From Spinacia oleracea (lineage: Eukaryota; Streptophyta; Magnoliopsida; Caryophyllales; Amaranthaceae), in the NCBI RefSeq assembly GCF_020520425.1, contig NC_079487.1, positions 105,806,141-105,870,140 of the forward strand: a DNA stretch of 64,000 nucleotides. Direction: 5' to 3'. Under the pieces are notes generated by a model that saw only the letters and a program-made list of their open reading frames with translations, was not told where the DNA came from and did no database searches. The number at the start of each line of letters is the position of its first letter. Within the stretch, counting starts at the first letter, position 1. Positions 10,801 to 47,000 of this stretch are shown piece by piece. Position numbers and translations under genes: made by a program.

Positions 10801-11954
10801 TCATCAAACACTCCCTTAATAGTATTACGGTTTTTCCTCATTTCCGCCTTCTTATGGAAGAAAGTCGTGTTTTTATCCCCTTCTTTCAACCAATCTTGTC
10901 TACTCCTCTGTGCCCAATAAACCTCTTCACGGTGTTCTAGCTCGTCAATTTCCTTATCCAACATACGAATACTCTCCAACACTTCACTAGATGGGTATGC
11001 GACCATTAGCTCCTTCACCTTTCTCCTACGGCTTTCAATCTCTTTTCTGAACTCAATAGACCGAGAACAGCTCCACGTTCTCAATCTACTTGCACACTCC
11101 GCAATCTTCTGTTTTACGTCCCCTCCCCCACCAGCCACCCACACTTCCTCCACTATCTCGGCACAACGGTCATCCCTCAGCCACTCCTTCTCGAATTTAA
11201 AGCTTTTTCTTCTCCTTCTTCTTCTCGTACTAACAAGGAGCTGTCTTTGAATGTGTATCTTTAGAGGGAGGTGATCCGACTTTCTTTTTGGGAGATATTC
11301 TATCTTTGAGCATGGGAATAAGCCGAACCATTCTTCTGTCATCAACGCTCGGTCCAAACGTTCTTGGACATTGCCAGCACCTCCCCGATTGTTACTCCAC
11401 GTAAAAGGATAGCCTTCATAGTACAAGTCCAAGAGCTTGCACTTGCTAACAACTTCCCTGAACTTATCAATTTCGGCCTGATTCTTTGGATTACCCCCAA
11501 TCTTCTCACTGTGACATAGGATACTATTGTAATCTCCCACACACAGCCAAGGCAGCGTGTTTTCCTCTCCCAGACCCTCCAACAAACTCCACGTTTCCTC
11601 CTTGTGTTCCTCCTCCGGGTGTCCGTATATACCTGTAAGTCTCCAAACCACATCCCCAGCCATGGTTACCATAAAGTCCATGTGATGTAACGAGGATGAT
11701 TGGAGAGTGAGGTCAAACTCCTCATCCCAGAACATAGCTAACCCACCCCGACGCTGCCTTCCATCTCCCTCACAGTCAACCCCCACAAAATTCTTTAATC
11801 TAATCTTTCTTCTCAAACTCTCCCACTCCTTACCTTTTAATTTCGTCTCCGAGAGGAAGACGAAATGAGGATTTTCGATTTTTAATACACCCTTGAGTGC
11901 ATTTTCTGCCCGAGGGCTCCCCAACCCCCGACAGTTCCATGAAAGGCCAATCAT
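7833..11954 (-). CDS. LINE ORF2: endonuclease, reverse transcriptase, zinc finger, RNase H (1373 aa)
   Basis: This encodes the replication polyprotein of the LINE, uninterrupted by stops. The ATG at 11954 gives MIGLSWNCRGLG, the usual start of the plant LINE endonuclease; a GTG 14 codons upstream is in frame but unlikely. The apurinic-type endonuclease runs to about residue 235 with LSETK, GDYN and SDHLPL. The reverse transcriptase spans about 470-740, with DYRPISLCN, KLDMSKAYDRV, GLRQGDPLSP and the catalytic FADD at about 690. A zf-RVT motif (CPQC...THMVLQC) lies near 1090-1110. A C-terminal RNase H (about 1220-1345) keeps NTDAA, AEAEG, ESDCS and the late NVVAHSIAK. All key motifs look intact, which suggests a fairly young insertion. 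The truncated ORF1 argues against autonomous activity today. Confidence 0.93.
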   Translation of the reverse strand: MIGLSWNCRGLGSPRAENALKGVLKIENPHFVFLSETKLKGKEWESLRRKIRLKNFVGVDCEGDGRQRRGGLAMFWDEEFDLTLQSSSLHHMDFMVTMAGDVVWRLTGIYGHPEEEHKEETWSLLEGLGEENTLPWLCVGDYNSILCHSEKIGGNPKNQAEIDKFREVVSKCKLLDLYYEGYPFTWSNNRGGAGNVQERLDRALMTEEWFGLFPCSKIEYLPKRKSDHLPLKIHIQRQLLVSTRRRRRRKSFKFEKEWLRDDRCAEIVEEVWVAGGGGDVKQKIAECASRLRTWSCSRSIEFRKEIESRRRKVKELMVAYPSSEVLESIRMLDKEIDELEHREEVYWAQRSRQDWLKEGDKNTTFFHKKAEMRKNRNTIKGVFDEGGTWRDVEEEAEEVFVTYFKSLFTSNGEVETQQVLETVWARVSNEMNEALSQPYTKEEVITALKHMHPLKAPGPDGMPALFYKKIWGIVGDDTTDFVLNILNNGASMDQINHTNVVLIPKKKVCESTKDYRPISLCNVLYKLISKVLSNRLKAVLPRVINDSQSAFVPGRLITDNILVAYELFHYLRKKKSGSKGFMAMKLDMSKAYDRVEWDFVEGMMMHMGFNSQFVGLVMNCITSVSYSILFNGFPSTRFKPSRGLRQGDPLSPFLFLVCAEGFSSLLRDAEMKKAIHGVKIGRHVDPISHLLFADDSLLFTRANETEADAILDILTSYEVASGQKINMEKSEVSFSRNVSTNMRDMFQSKLNFAAVIEHDKYLGLPTYIGRSKKVVFQVIQDRVWKKIKGWKERFLSRAGREVLLKSIAQAIPTYAMQCFKLPESVLHNLNTMCRNFWWGQRGDERKLALIAWQTMCKPKDCGGIGMRDLSTFNSALLAKQCWRLANNPQSFAARVLRGKYFPRTSIWEATVPPQAIFTWRSIMSAWKIIKEGSRWVPGDGKTIKFWRDKWMNGVPGGRILSPIPANTDGNACLTDMRGDGNMDWDLDRIKEHITNEEMEAICKIKLAESDQPDFLSWTRKKNGEFSVRSAYHYQMQCKTGNVSSSTPELDRSLWRRVWKANVPEKVKNLVWRAAKGGLPVMTTLASRGIQVDTICPQCGEAPETITHMVLQCVGSRTLWRMSPLRLEAQEGERNFFVWCEEYAKLCKMDRMWEIAMMVVWQAWNMRNKWVFEKRKEDLGRVCSKMLTYLGEFEAATVRGQHQLERGAVPNATWKPPQSTLYKLNTDAAVPKVGAIGLGMIVRDGIGDVMMSGGRNIEGNMGALQAEAEGVRFGMKLAFEAGLRSIEMESDCSLLIDMLQGKRKEVTAAQVVVNDIVSLASSFDNCIFSFARRTCNVVAHSIAKAALHFEEPLVFMEECPPNLYHLVLADKTLI

Positions 11955-12119
11955 TGATATTCGCGGGGTTGGCTTGCAACCTCCGCTACTTTGCACAAGG
12001 ACGTGGTGTCCTCTGAGAAAATTAAAGCCCTTGATTTTTTCACTCCCTCACTCCCCTCCTCAATCTCCTCTCCATCAATCTCCATTTGATCCTTCCGTTT
12101 CCCGCACACCATACTATCC

Positions 12120-12893
12120 TCACCCTTCTCCCCCCCTCCTTCTACACACTTTGTTCACCTTCCTTAGCTTGCGCTCTCCTTTTGTGCTGCTGCCTATCAC
12201 AAAGGCTACCTGACACTCCCCTTGTTCTGCTCGGGGGTTCTCTGATGGCTTTGTATGGTTTGCATTCTGTGGTTCATGTCTTTCCCTCCCCTCATTCTTG
12301 TCTTCCACCACTGTAGCCCTACCACCCAAGGAGAGTGTTACTCCCGCCAGTTGCTGCACCACTTCACGCACTTCTTCCTCACCTTTTCCATCCCTCCTCG
12401 CGAGCTGTTTTTTCTTTGTTACAAACAGTTTGCGTGCGCATGTGATATTCTCCTCTACCTCTTCTCCATGGTCTCCTTTGTTAACTTGCCAAGGGGATGC
12501 CCGCAGTTTGTCACTGTACAGTCTTTTGGGGTTTGTCACGTTCATTGCCTCCTCACAATCTTTCTCGCCATGTCCCAGTTTGCCACATACGTAACAAAAA
12601 AGTGGCAATTTCTCATATTTCACAGGGAAGCTCTCTGTTTCACCACCTCTCATTTTCAGCGTGACTTCCTTCTTCAAGGGTTTACGTAGGTCAATCATCG
12701 AGCGAACTCTAAGAGATTTGTTTATCCCTATAACATCAGACTTATCTGCCTTGATAAAAGACCCTACCTTGTTCCCAATTACCCTGGCGTTCGCATCATT
12801 GGTACGTCCTACCAGAGGGAGATCATATATTCTGACCCAAAACGGGGTGTTGTGGATAGTTAAAAGTATAGTTTTCCCAGAGAATGCCGAAGG
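12120..12893 (-). pseudogene. LINE ORF1 (gag-like CCHC protein), N-terminus missing
   Basis: This is the nucleic-acid-binding protein of the LINE. The open frame starts without an ATG near 12893 and reads through a block containing TPFWVRIYDLPLVGRTNDAN, typical of the DUF4283/gag-like region of plant LINE ORF1. A zinc knuckle CYVCGKLGHGEKDC (Cys-x2-Cys-x4-His-x4-Cys) follows, then a low-complexity charged tail ending at 12120. The first in-frame ATG (12698) lies inside the conserved domain, so it is not the ancestral start. ORF1 ends about 165 bp before the ORF2 ATG. It is probably not functional. Confidence 0.8.
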
Positions 12894-12967
12894 TTAGAGA
12901 TGGAATTGAAGAATTATTATAAAAGAAGCTGGTTCTTGTTCACTAGTGAATATGGCTAATTGATATA

Positions 12968-13226
12968 CTTCCTCCGTCTTTTAATACTCGCAACGTTTGG
13001 ACTTTTGCCACTATTCATATAATCTACTTTGACTATTCTTAGTGCTTTTTATATAAGATAAAACATAGTCATGTGGGATCTTGTTAGATTCGTCTCAATG
13101 TATATTTTCAAAATATCAACTTTTTATAATTTTTGCATAAAAAGAATTTAATATATAAATGATCAAAGTTGTGCATTGTCATGCGTGAAACTAACAAACG
13201 TTGCGAGTATTAAAAGACGGAGGAAG
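12968..13226. mobile_element. Stowaway-type MITE (259 bp)
   Basis: The terminal inverted repeats are nearly perfect for about 29 bp, with the left end CTTCCTCCGTCTTTTAATAC mirrored at the right. Both ends are flanked by TA (12966-12967 and 13227-13228). The interior is AT-rich and noncoding. It lies about 1.2 kb upstream of the PICKLE start. Confidence 0.85.
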
Positions 13227-13532
13227 TATATTTTTGCAAACCTCTAAGGAATGTGGTGTATTTTTTAAAGTATAAGGGTACACGACACTTTCTTTCAAAG
13301 TACATCGGTACATCGCAAAAAACCCTATCTTTAAAAAAAAGTTGGTGTTAATATAAGAACATCTCATAAAGTAGTGCTTCAATTATTGTAATTAATGTTT
13401 GATTTTACGCAATTTACTTAAAGGTTATATAAATCATTTTCTTTTTCTTAAAAGACAAAAACATAGAAGTAAAAATACCAACCCACATATCAATAATTTC
13501 GATATCATGCCGGAATTCATGTCAATATTATA

Positions 13533-13866
13533 ATTCTTCCGTTTAGAAATAATGGTACCACTTTCATTTTATGCATTATTCTTATACTTTATATTTATTT
13601 GACTCTCTTTTTAGTTTTTACACATATTAAAAAATAAATATTATCATATATAAAAAATGATTGAATTAATCTCAATGTCTACTTTTCAATATTTTTTTTT
13701 TTTTTTTACTATTCTTCAAAGTAATACTCCGTAGATAACTAAAGATATTAACCGTTAAAATTGTGTATTATCTAACGTAAAAGTAACTGTAAAAATTAAT
13801 GGTCAAAGTTGTGCGTTGATAAATGAAAAAAAAAAGGTGCTGTATTTATTTATAAACGGAGGTGAT
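13533..13866. mobile_element. Degenerate TIR element upstream of PICKLE
   Basis: The left end (TTCTTCCGTTTAGAAATAAT) and the right end (TTTATTTATAAACGGAGGTG) are imperfect mirrors in the style of Stowaway MITEs. The interior holds an embedded ACTCCGTAG fragment. The boundaries are approximate and no clean TA pair is proved. Confidence 0.4.
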
Positions 13867-13979
13867 ACTTTTTACATATAAAATATCAAAATATTCAAAT
13901 TACCATTTACAAGTAATTTATTTAAAATATAAAAAATTCACTCTACCAATGTCCTAACTTTAACACAAGAAGAGTGAGA

Positions 13980-14409
13980 AAATTAAACTAGTCTCCTTCT
14001 CCTTCTTCTTTTACTCGCCGGAGAATGCAACTCAACTAAACGACTGTTTAAATTTGACTGACAAATTTCTCCGTCGATTAATTTATCGACGGTTGCGCTT
14101 GCATTATCAATTCGAAGCAGCTAAATTAAGCCTCTTTTCTTTAATTAAATCTCAAAATTCGATACGTTTTTGAAGAATTAGGGTTTTTGTATCCGAATTT
14201 TTCAAGAGCGCAATCACAAACTACAGAGGGCGTTCTTTGTATTGGAGGAACTTCCCAGAAATTGAGCTCCAGAGTTTCTCTCCTCTTTAGGTAAATCACT
14301 CAATTTCATACAATGTTTAATGCTTATGATTTCAAATTTTTAGGATTTTGGGTTTTGCGAATTTGTTAGAGAAATGTGATGATGGAGGAGTTTGTTTTGT
14401 TTTCAGAAA
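13980..14409 (+). promoter_or_regulatory. 5' leader of PICKLE with a probable UTR intron
   Basis: A CT-rich leader (about 13992-14030) is followed by a strong donor TTTAG|GTAAATC at 14290/14291 and an acceptor TTTTCAG ending at 14406. This gives a 116-bp intron ending 3 nt before the ATG. The transcription start is not determinable by eye. Confidence 0.55.
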
Positions 14410-40324
<25,915 letters not shown>

Positions 40325-43300
40325 GGTTTAGTTGTTTTTAGACTAAGCACAAAGCCTATTTTGTGTATCTCATTTCCTTCTCAAATCAATGTATTGAAAT
40401 AGTTCAGCAACTCTTCAAACCACAGGTTTAGTTAATTTATCAAAGCTTATTTTGAATAGGGTACATGAAACGGAGACCGACTGCCTTGTGATTCTTCCTT
40501 TTGGGTTACAACTTACAAAGCCATGGTCCATCAATATCGTAAAAGATCTTTCCAACTTAAATGGTTAATACTTCGTGCCTCCATTTCTTCATGATCTTTC
40601 TTTGGTATGCTACATACTCTGTGTATGGACCTTGTTAGTTTAGGACTTTAAGGGTCCAATATTAATCTAACAGACTGATATTAGACCTTCAGCAAATGTA
40701 CCCAATCAATCATAACATAATGTACATTCTTATTGTAGATGTTAGCTAATAAATTAGGTTTAGTGGTTTGGTTAAAGTTGAGACATTTTGTCCTACATAT
40801 AAGGGAATATTGTATACAAGTAAAATATAAACTTTTAAAATTTTGTAGATTGGAAGGTAAACATTACAGCCGAAGTTTTTTGGGCTTTTGTTGGGTGCGA
40901 AAATTAATTTTAGGACCATACTTGTTTAGTTGCTTTTTCTTAAAATGTTTTATCTTAAATTATCTTATGAATCATGAGGTTGTCACTTTTTACATGATCA
41001 AGTCAAATTTTGATCAATTGACAAAAATGTATGGATATAATTGAAATTAGGAAAATTTTATTTTTCTTCAAAAAGAATGTTCGTTTGTCCAAAGTGGTGG
41101 TATTCATGTGGGGTGCCCTAGTTCACAAGATATTGAAAGCGGAATTTAACGGTATCTTGTCACAATGATAGTGTAATTTACACCATCAACATAGCAATTA
41201 AATTCCAACGTAGGAAACAACACAAAAACAGATATGACATCCACATTTAACCCCGACCAAGAAAGTAAAAGGGGAGTGGTTTCAATCATTTCTAGTTTAG
41301 AATTGAACTCGAACGCTCAATTACCTCATATTGTCTAGTGTTCATTGGTAAATTTGTCTTTGTTTCTGAAATAAACTACTTAAAATATTTTACCAGACAT
41401 CCATATGTAGCTATTTATCATATTACTAGTTCAAATTACACTATCAACATAACATACAGTTTATTAAGTTCATTCTGACTTAAAGAGCAATACACACATC
41501 CACGTTCAATCGCAATAAATGAAGGCATAACACAACAGAAGAAGTATCATATAAAAGATAATAGGAAATAGGAAATTACAATTCAATTAGAAGATAGAGT
41601 TGGATGGCTTAGTTTAATTAATTAGAGTTGGACACAGTTTGTGGCTGGCCATGTGGGTGCCCTAGTTCTAAAGTGAAACCCAACCAACGGTATCTTGTGT
41701 CACAATACTAGTTCAATTTACACTATTAACATAACAATTAACCCCGGGGAAGGAAATAATGTAATGCAATTAGAAGATAAATACGGATGGGTTAGTTTAA
41801 TTAATAATGTGTTTTAAGTAATTAATCAAAGAAAGGGGAAAGAAAGAGAGAAAAAGCAAGAAAGGAGGAAAAGGGATGACTGGAAAAACGGCAAAATGCT
41901 GGGAAAGTGGAAACCAAAGAAAGACAAGTTGGGCTTCAAATGCACGCATGCCTTTTTCTTCTTCAAAGGCCAACCTGTTATTCCAACAAACACTCACTTC
42001 ACCTTTGCTGCTTCAATTTCCCACCTCTCTTTTTTCCCCTCTTAACAAACAACCCCTTAATTAATTACTACTACTAATTTACATTAAATTATTTTTATTA
42101 GGACTTTTGTGTTACTTTTTATTGGTACAATATGTGTACAAATACTATCTTCGTACGACCAGACAGAATCCCTAAAATTTTATTAACTAACCTAATCTGT
42201 TTCACTAATCACTAATATAATAAAAAGGTTCCTTTATTTTTCTTCATACACATCTCATCATATATGGATATCATGCAACCTAAACGTTCCAAGACTTTGC
42301 ATATGTGTGTCCTTTTCGCCTGAACTCTACACTTGTAATAATGTTGAACACTCAGAAATATTACTATCACAAAGTTCCACTAATTAATTAGATTAAATAA
42401 TTTACCAATGGTAGTTGTTGATAGTTTCTACCAATTTTAACGACGAGTATTATTGGAAGATTAGTGTTCTAAAGTGACAATTAATGTCGTTAATATATAC
42501 TGGTTATATATCATGTCAAATTTTCATGTTGGGCATATGTGAGTTGTCCAATATTAGAGAAGATGAAATACAAAGCACATATTAACCACCTTATAAGGTT
42601 TATGAATTGTTTCTCCTATCTTTAATATTTCAGGATGAGATTGAATCTCTTATGGGGGTCTGTAAGTCTGTAACGTGGTTTGAATTGAACTCCCCTTAGT
42701 TATCTAGGAATAATCACATTAATCATACATACGTTAGATACATAGTACTGTAACCCTACTAAACTGACACCTGTCTCTAGCTAATTGGTCAAATCTATCT
42801 TTGAAGGGCCGGACTTATTGGGATTGGTGGGGAAAGGATAAGAAAATGTTCAACCCTAAAAGTCCACTAGCTAGTGGGATTTGGTCTTGTGATCTTGAAG
42901 TCATGAGGCAAATCTTTATAATTAGGTTAAGTCTTGCTCGATAATCTTAGCCATGCATATTAGTGAGTTAATGGCTACATTGATCATATAGATGTACTTC
43001 GTAATAGATTTGTCCAAGAATGCTCCTTTGTTCCACAATTGGATATTACACATAAGTGCAATATTTTTAAAACTACAAGTGCGATTAGAAAATGCGACGA
43101 CTTTAAAAACGTCTTAATTATATACCCGACAATCCGTAAATAACATACTCCATATGAGATATGACTATATGAGTAATGAGACTATCAATTTGTTGAGTTA
43201 TGGACAAAGATGGTACACATTTGTTGAAAAAACTTGGTTATACTTGTATAGTCTATAGACAACTTGATTGGAAACAAAGATATTTCAACAACCCAAGAAA

Positions 43301-43960
43301 AGACCTGTTGGCTGTTTACCAGAATTTCTTGGGTACTTGGAAAACAGTACAAACAAAGCTGTTATTAGAATCTAAACACTTTTTACAACACCATTGTTTT
43401 CTATTGTTTTTGTCTCTCTTCATTAATTATTTTGCTACTTTTTTGCCTTAACAACTGCAATTCTTCCATTAACAACTTTATTAACTTATTATATATCCTT
43501 AATATTTAAAATTTAATTATTAGGTTCATGAATATAAGTTTTGCTCCTCAACTTTGAATATTGTTATTCATAAAATACATATTACTCCATTTTTATTTAT
43601 GTATACAATTATTTTCAAAATAAGATAAAATTATTTAGTATAAGGACAAACCGGCCACCTTTTAACCATGTATATCTTGTCTGTGAATTTATTAAATTAT
43701 AAAAAATAAAGGGGAGAGACAAAATATAGTCAAATATAGGAGTATAAACCTGAACTTTCATTTCATAACACAATAAACATATGAACAGTACCATGCAAAT
43801 TCAATGGATTTCTCTAAATTAAGTAAAAATGTAAAGGAATTAATCATTCTAATTAGATTATTATTTAGATAATTAGAGAGAATAATTAAACCTGTTAATA
43901 TATAGACAGAGGTCGGCTCCTAGGAATCTACCCCCCTAGCTACTCTCTTCTCTTTTGCTC
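40325..43960. other. Intergenic region between PICKLE and the BAHD gene
   Basis: The first 150 bases are probably PICKLE 3' UTR. A diverged dispersed repeat occurs at 41100-41240 and 41640-41760. The rest is AT-rich and noncoding; the open frames at 40739-41044 and 43200-43451 do not resemble any protein I know. Confidence 0.5.
41100..41760. repeat. Dispersed direct repeat, two diverged copies and a fragment
   Basis: The copies at about 41100-41240 and 41640-41760 share GGGTGCCCTAGTTC, AACGGTATCTTGT, TCACAAT and CAATTTACAC..ATCAACATA in order. A third fragment with TTCAAATTACACTATCAACA lies near 41430. Confidence 0.6.
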
Positions 43961-43964
43961 TCCT

Positions 43965-43972
43965 TATATATG
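43965..43972 (+). promoter_or_regulatory. Candidate TATA box of the BAHD gene
   Basis: TATATATG lies about 95 bp before the ATG at 44066, within a C/T-rich stretch. Position and context fit a plant core promoter with a leader of about 65 nt. Confidence 0.45.
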
Positions 43973-44065
43973 TTCATCAGAAACCCTCATTCATATGTCC
44001 CATTAAACCAAATTAATCATACAACCTCCTTAATTACACTAATTATTCTTTAATTAGCAAAATTG

Positions 44066-47000
44066 ATGGGTAGTGTTTTTGTAACAAAAAGGGTAAATGT
44101 ATATCCAAAAACCATGCAACCTACCAAAATTATGAAACTTTCCAATTTGGATAGGCAATGTCCTACACTTATGTACTTGGTGTTTTTCTATAATCCTTGT
44201 CATAATCATAATTTTAGTAATGATTATGTGTTTAGTAGCTTGAAGTTGGGATTAGAGGAGACGTTGTCGCTATGGTACCCGGCTGCCGGGAGATTAAGCA
44301 AAAACCCTAATAATGGGAATAAGCTTGATCTTTGGTGCAACAATGGTGGTGCAATTATGGTTGAAGCTGTTACACAAGCTATGATTTCGGAGCTAGGTAA
44401 TCTTAACCAATATAATGAATTCTTTGAGAACTTGGTTTATAAGCCTCCTTCCAATAATGGAAATATTTCTGAGATGCCCCTCCTTGTTGCTCAGGTAAAT
44501 TCTCTTCAAATTTAATCCTTTATAAATTTCAAGTTTTACTATATATAATACGTTATTATTGCATCTAATTAGCAACAATCACACCAATAAGGTTTTAGAC
44601 TAGTGGCAAAGACTGCGGCCTAGTGTTATGTGTATGATAAATCACAGGTTTGAAATTCCCCTTTCCATTTATAATTTGTGATGTCTTGAGGCTGGATCGT
44701 ATAAAAAAATAAAAAATCTTTTTACTCCTTCACAATCATACATCAAAAAAAAAAACATTCTGATGACCAACTTGAAGTTTTTATTGATTTTAAGTAACAT
44801 GAACTTACTTACTGAACAATAATCTCTTTACACTACAAAAAAATCATTTTATAGAGACGAGGGATTTCGTCTCTAAATAGTCCAAATTCGTCTCAAAATG
44901 ATGATTGGAGACGGATTTGAGACGAAATGGGGCGTCTCTACAGAGGGCGTCTCAAAAAAATTTGAGACGGAATTTTGGCAAGTCCATTACAAATTTGAGA
45001 CGAAAAGTTTGAAACTCTATATACAATCCCATCTCAATTTTAATTTAGAGACGAAATTTTAGTAATCCTTCTCAAGTTTGAGATGCTTATAGTTTCCGTC
45101 TCAAATTCCGTCTCTAATAATCCATAATTTTGTAGTGTTAATTATAATAATAATAATATGAAATAAATTGTAAGCAAGGTTGTATCAGAGACTTTCTGCA
45201 GTCCTTTTCACTCTTGTTTTCTTGTTTGTTCATACATGAAAATTCTATGATGGATATTAGTGTCTATGCCGATTGACGATTCACCAATAGAAGTACGTGG
45301 TAGTTATTTTAATTCTAGTTTATAAAATTAAAAACCATCTTTGTTTTATCCTCCAAACAAGGTCTTCTTTTTTTCTTTTTTAATGGGGAGAACTTGATTA
45401 TACATAAAACTCATTTGTGATAAATTATGAGGTTGAAATTAATGATCAAAGGTTCATATAATTGTATGATAACAAAACTAATACTTCGTACTTAATAGTA
45501 TTCGCTAAAAAAAGTTATTAAATTCTTTATAATGATTAGCCCTAATTTGCTAAATTGCAACAACCTTTTTCTTTCCTGGCTTGTTAACATGAAATCTAAG
45601 GGAACTAGATTAGTTGGTAAAGTCTTGAGGGAATGGTACCCAAGGCCTAGAAATTTGGGATCAAATCCCGTCTACTGTCTACATCATTTGTCGTCTTTCT
45701 CTTTTTTTTCTCTCTCTACACGCAACAAAAAATAAATCAGCATATGTTGATTCTAATGATGAACTATAGTATATATGAATATATCTCCTTGGTTCATGTT
45801 ATTCCCAGATTATGCAATTTAATTGTCTAGCAATATATATACTTCTACATGTACTGAACGGATTCATCTCGAATTTTGATGTCTTCCTTATTGGTAAGTT
45901 ATGCAGCTATATATGAGATCTTAAAACTTAATTAGGCATTTAGGCGAACTTCGATCGATTACTACCTAAGTTAAATAGCTGATCAACACGTACCTGTGTG
46001 TATTAGTGTATGTCTAAGATTAAGATGATGAATTTCATTTTACTTAGTAAAACCCTTTATATGATCTAAGAATCACCAATTAGTATCTTTAACGACAACC
46101 TAACTAATTACGGCGGGTCAAAAATCTCGTCGCAAAAGCCTTTTGCGACGGGGCTAACAACCAAACAAAGATGCGAATAACTGAACGAAATTCATCATCA
46201 TTTATGTAAGATTGCTAATGCTACTGTACGTAGTAGGATTTTTATTTTGTGATACTCATAACTTCCTTAGACATTTCAATTTAATTATTTCAAGTGAAGC
46301 AGTAATGATGAATTTAGTTGTCCAAGAATGAACGAATAATGAAAATAAACTGAAATACTCTAGTACAGTATTGATCATCAGACTTTAGTGTTCGATCTTA
46401 GAAAATACTTTTTGATATTTAGGGTATTCGTACATATGTAAGGAGTATACGAAGATTTGGAGTAAAATAACACCTAAAATTTGACTTGTTTACTCCAATC
46501 TCAAGGATCAACTAGGAGTTACGTTCCTCGATTTTGCTCAAGTTAAAAGTATGAAATGGCATACGATTTTGTATTTAATCCAATCTTATTCTCCCTCTGT
46601 CATCTCCGTTTGTTCTTCTTATTTGGAATCCTTTTGTGAGACAAAAAAAAAAGTCAGAGCAGGAAGAACAAAAATAGACGGAAAGTGAGTACGAGGTTTA
46701 GTTCCTAAATGATGGATCACTTAGGTGGTTAGATGTAAAAAATCTTGCACACACCAGTGTACGTACAATTAATTTATTGTTCAACAATATAACTTTTACC
46801 CAATTTTTTGTAACTTTTAATATGTTTTACGCAATAAAAAAAAAGTTGGTAGATAAACAATTTAAAGGGTTAAATGATTACTTTTATACATTATTAGTGA
46901 TTTTGAAGAAATAATTTTTATTAAGTGAAAAAATTTATCATTAAAAAATAGATAACTTTTACATGTATAAGGGTAACTTTTAAACATTTTGAGTTACTCC

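Larger units (their letters stand above)
7788..12893 (-). mobile_element. L1-type LINE (non-LTR retrotransposon), 5'-truncated
   Basis: A run of 19 T at 7788-7806 on the plus strand is the poly(A) tail of an element reading leftwards. Behind it lie ORF2 (7833-11954) and ORF1 with a CCHC knuckle (12120 to about 12893). The ORF1 frame opens straight from a stop at about 12894 into the middle of its N-terminal domain, so the 5' end is missing, as is common after target-primed reverse transcription. I looked for a target-site duplication between the base before the T-run (...TTTCTTTGGATAG) and 12894-12967 and found none. It sits between the DOMON/b561 gene and PICKLE, opposite to both. Confidence 0.9.

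Noticed and set aside
8011-11653. Several open frames of 60-190 codons on the plus strand and in other frames across the LINE
   Set aside because: They are shadows of the 1373-codon ORF2 on the minus strand.
12255-12689. 144-codon plus-strand open frame
   Set aside because: It is the antisense shadow of LINE ORF1; the minus strand carries the CCHC knuckle.
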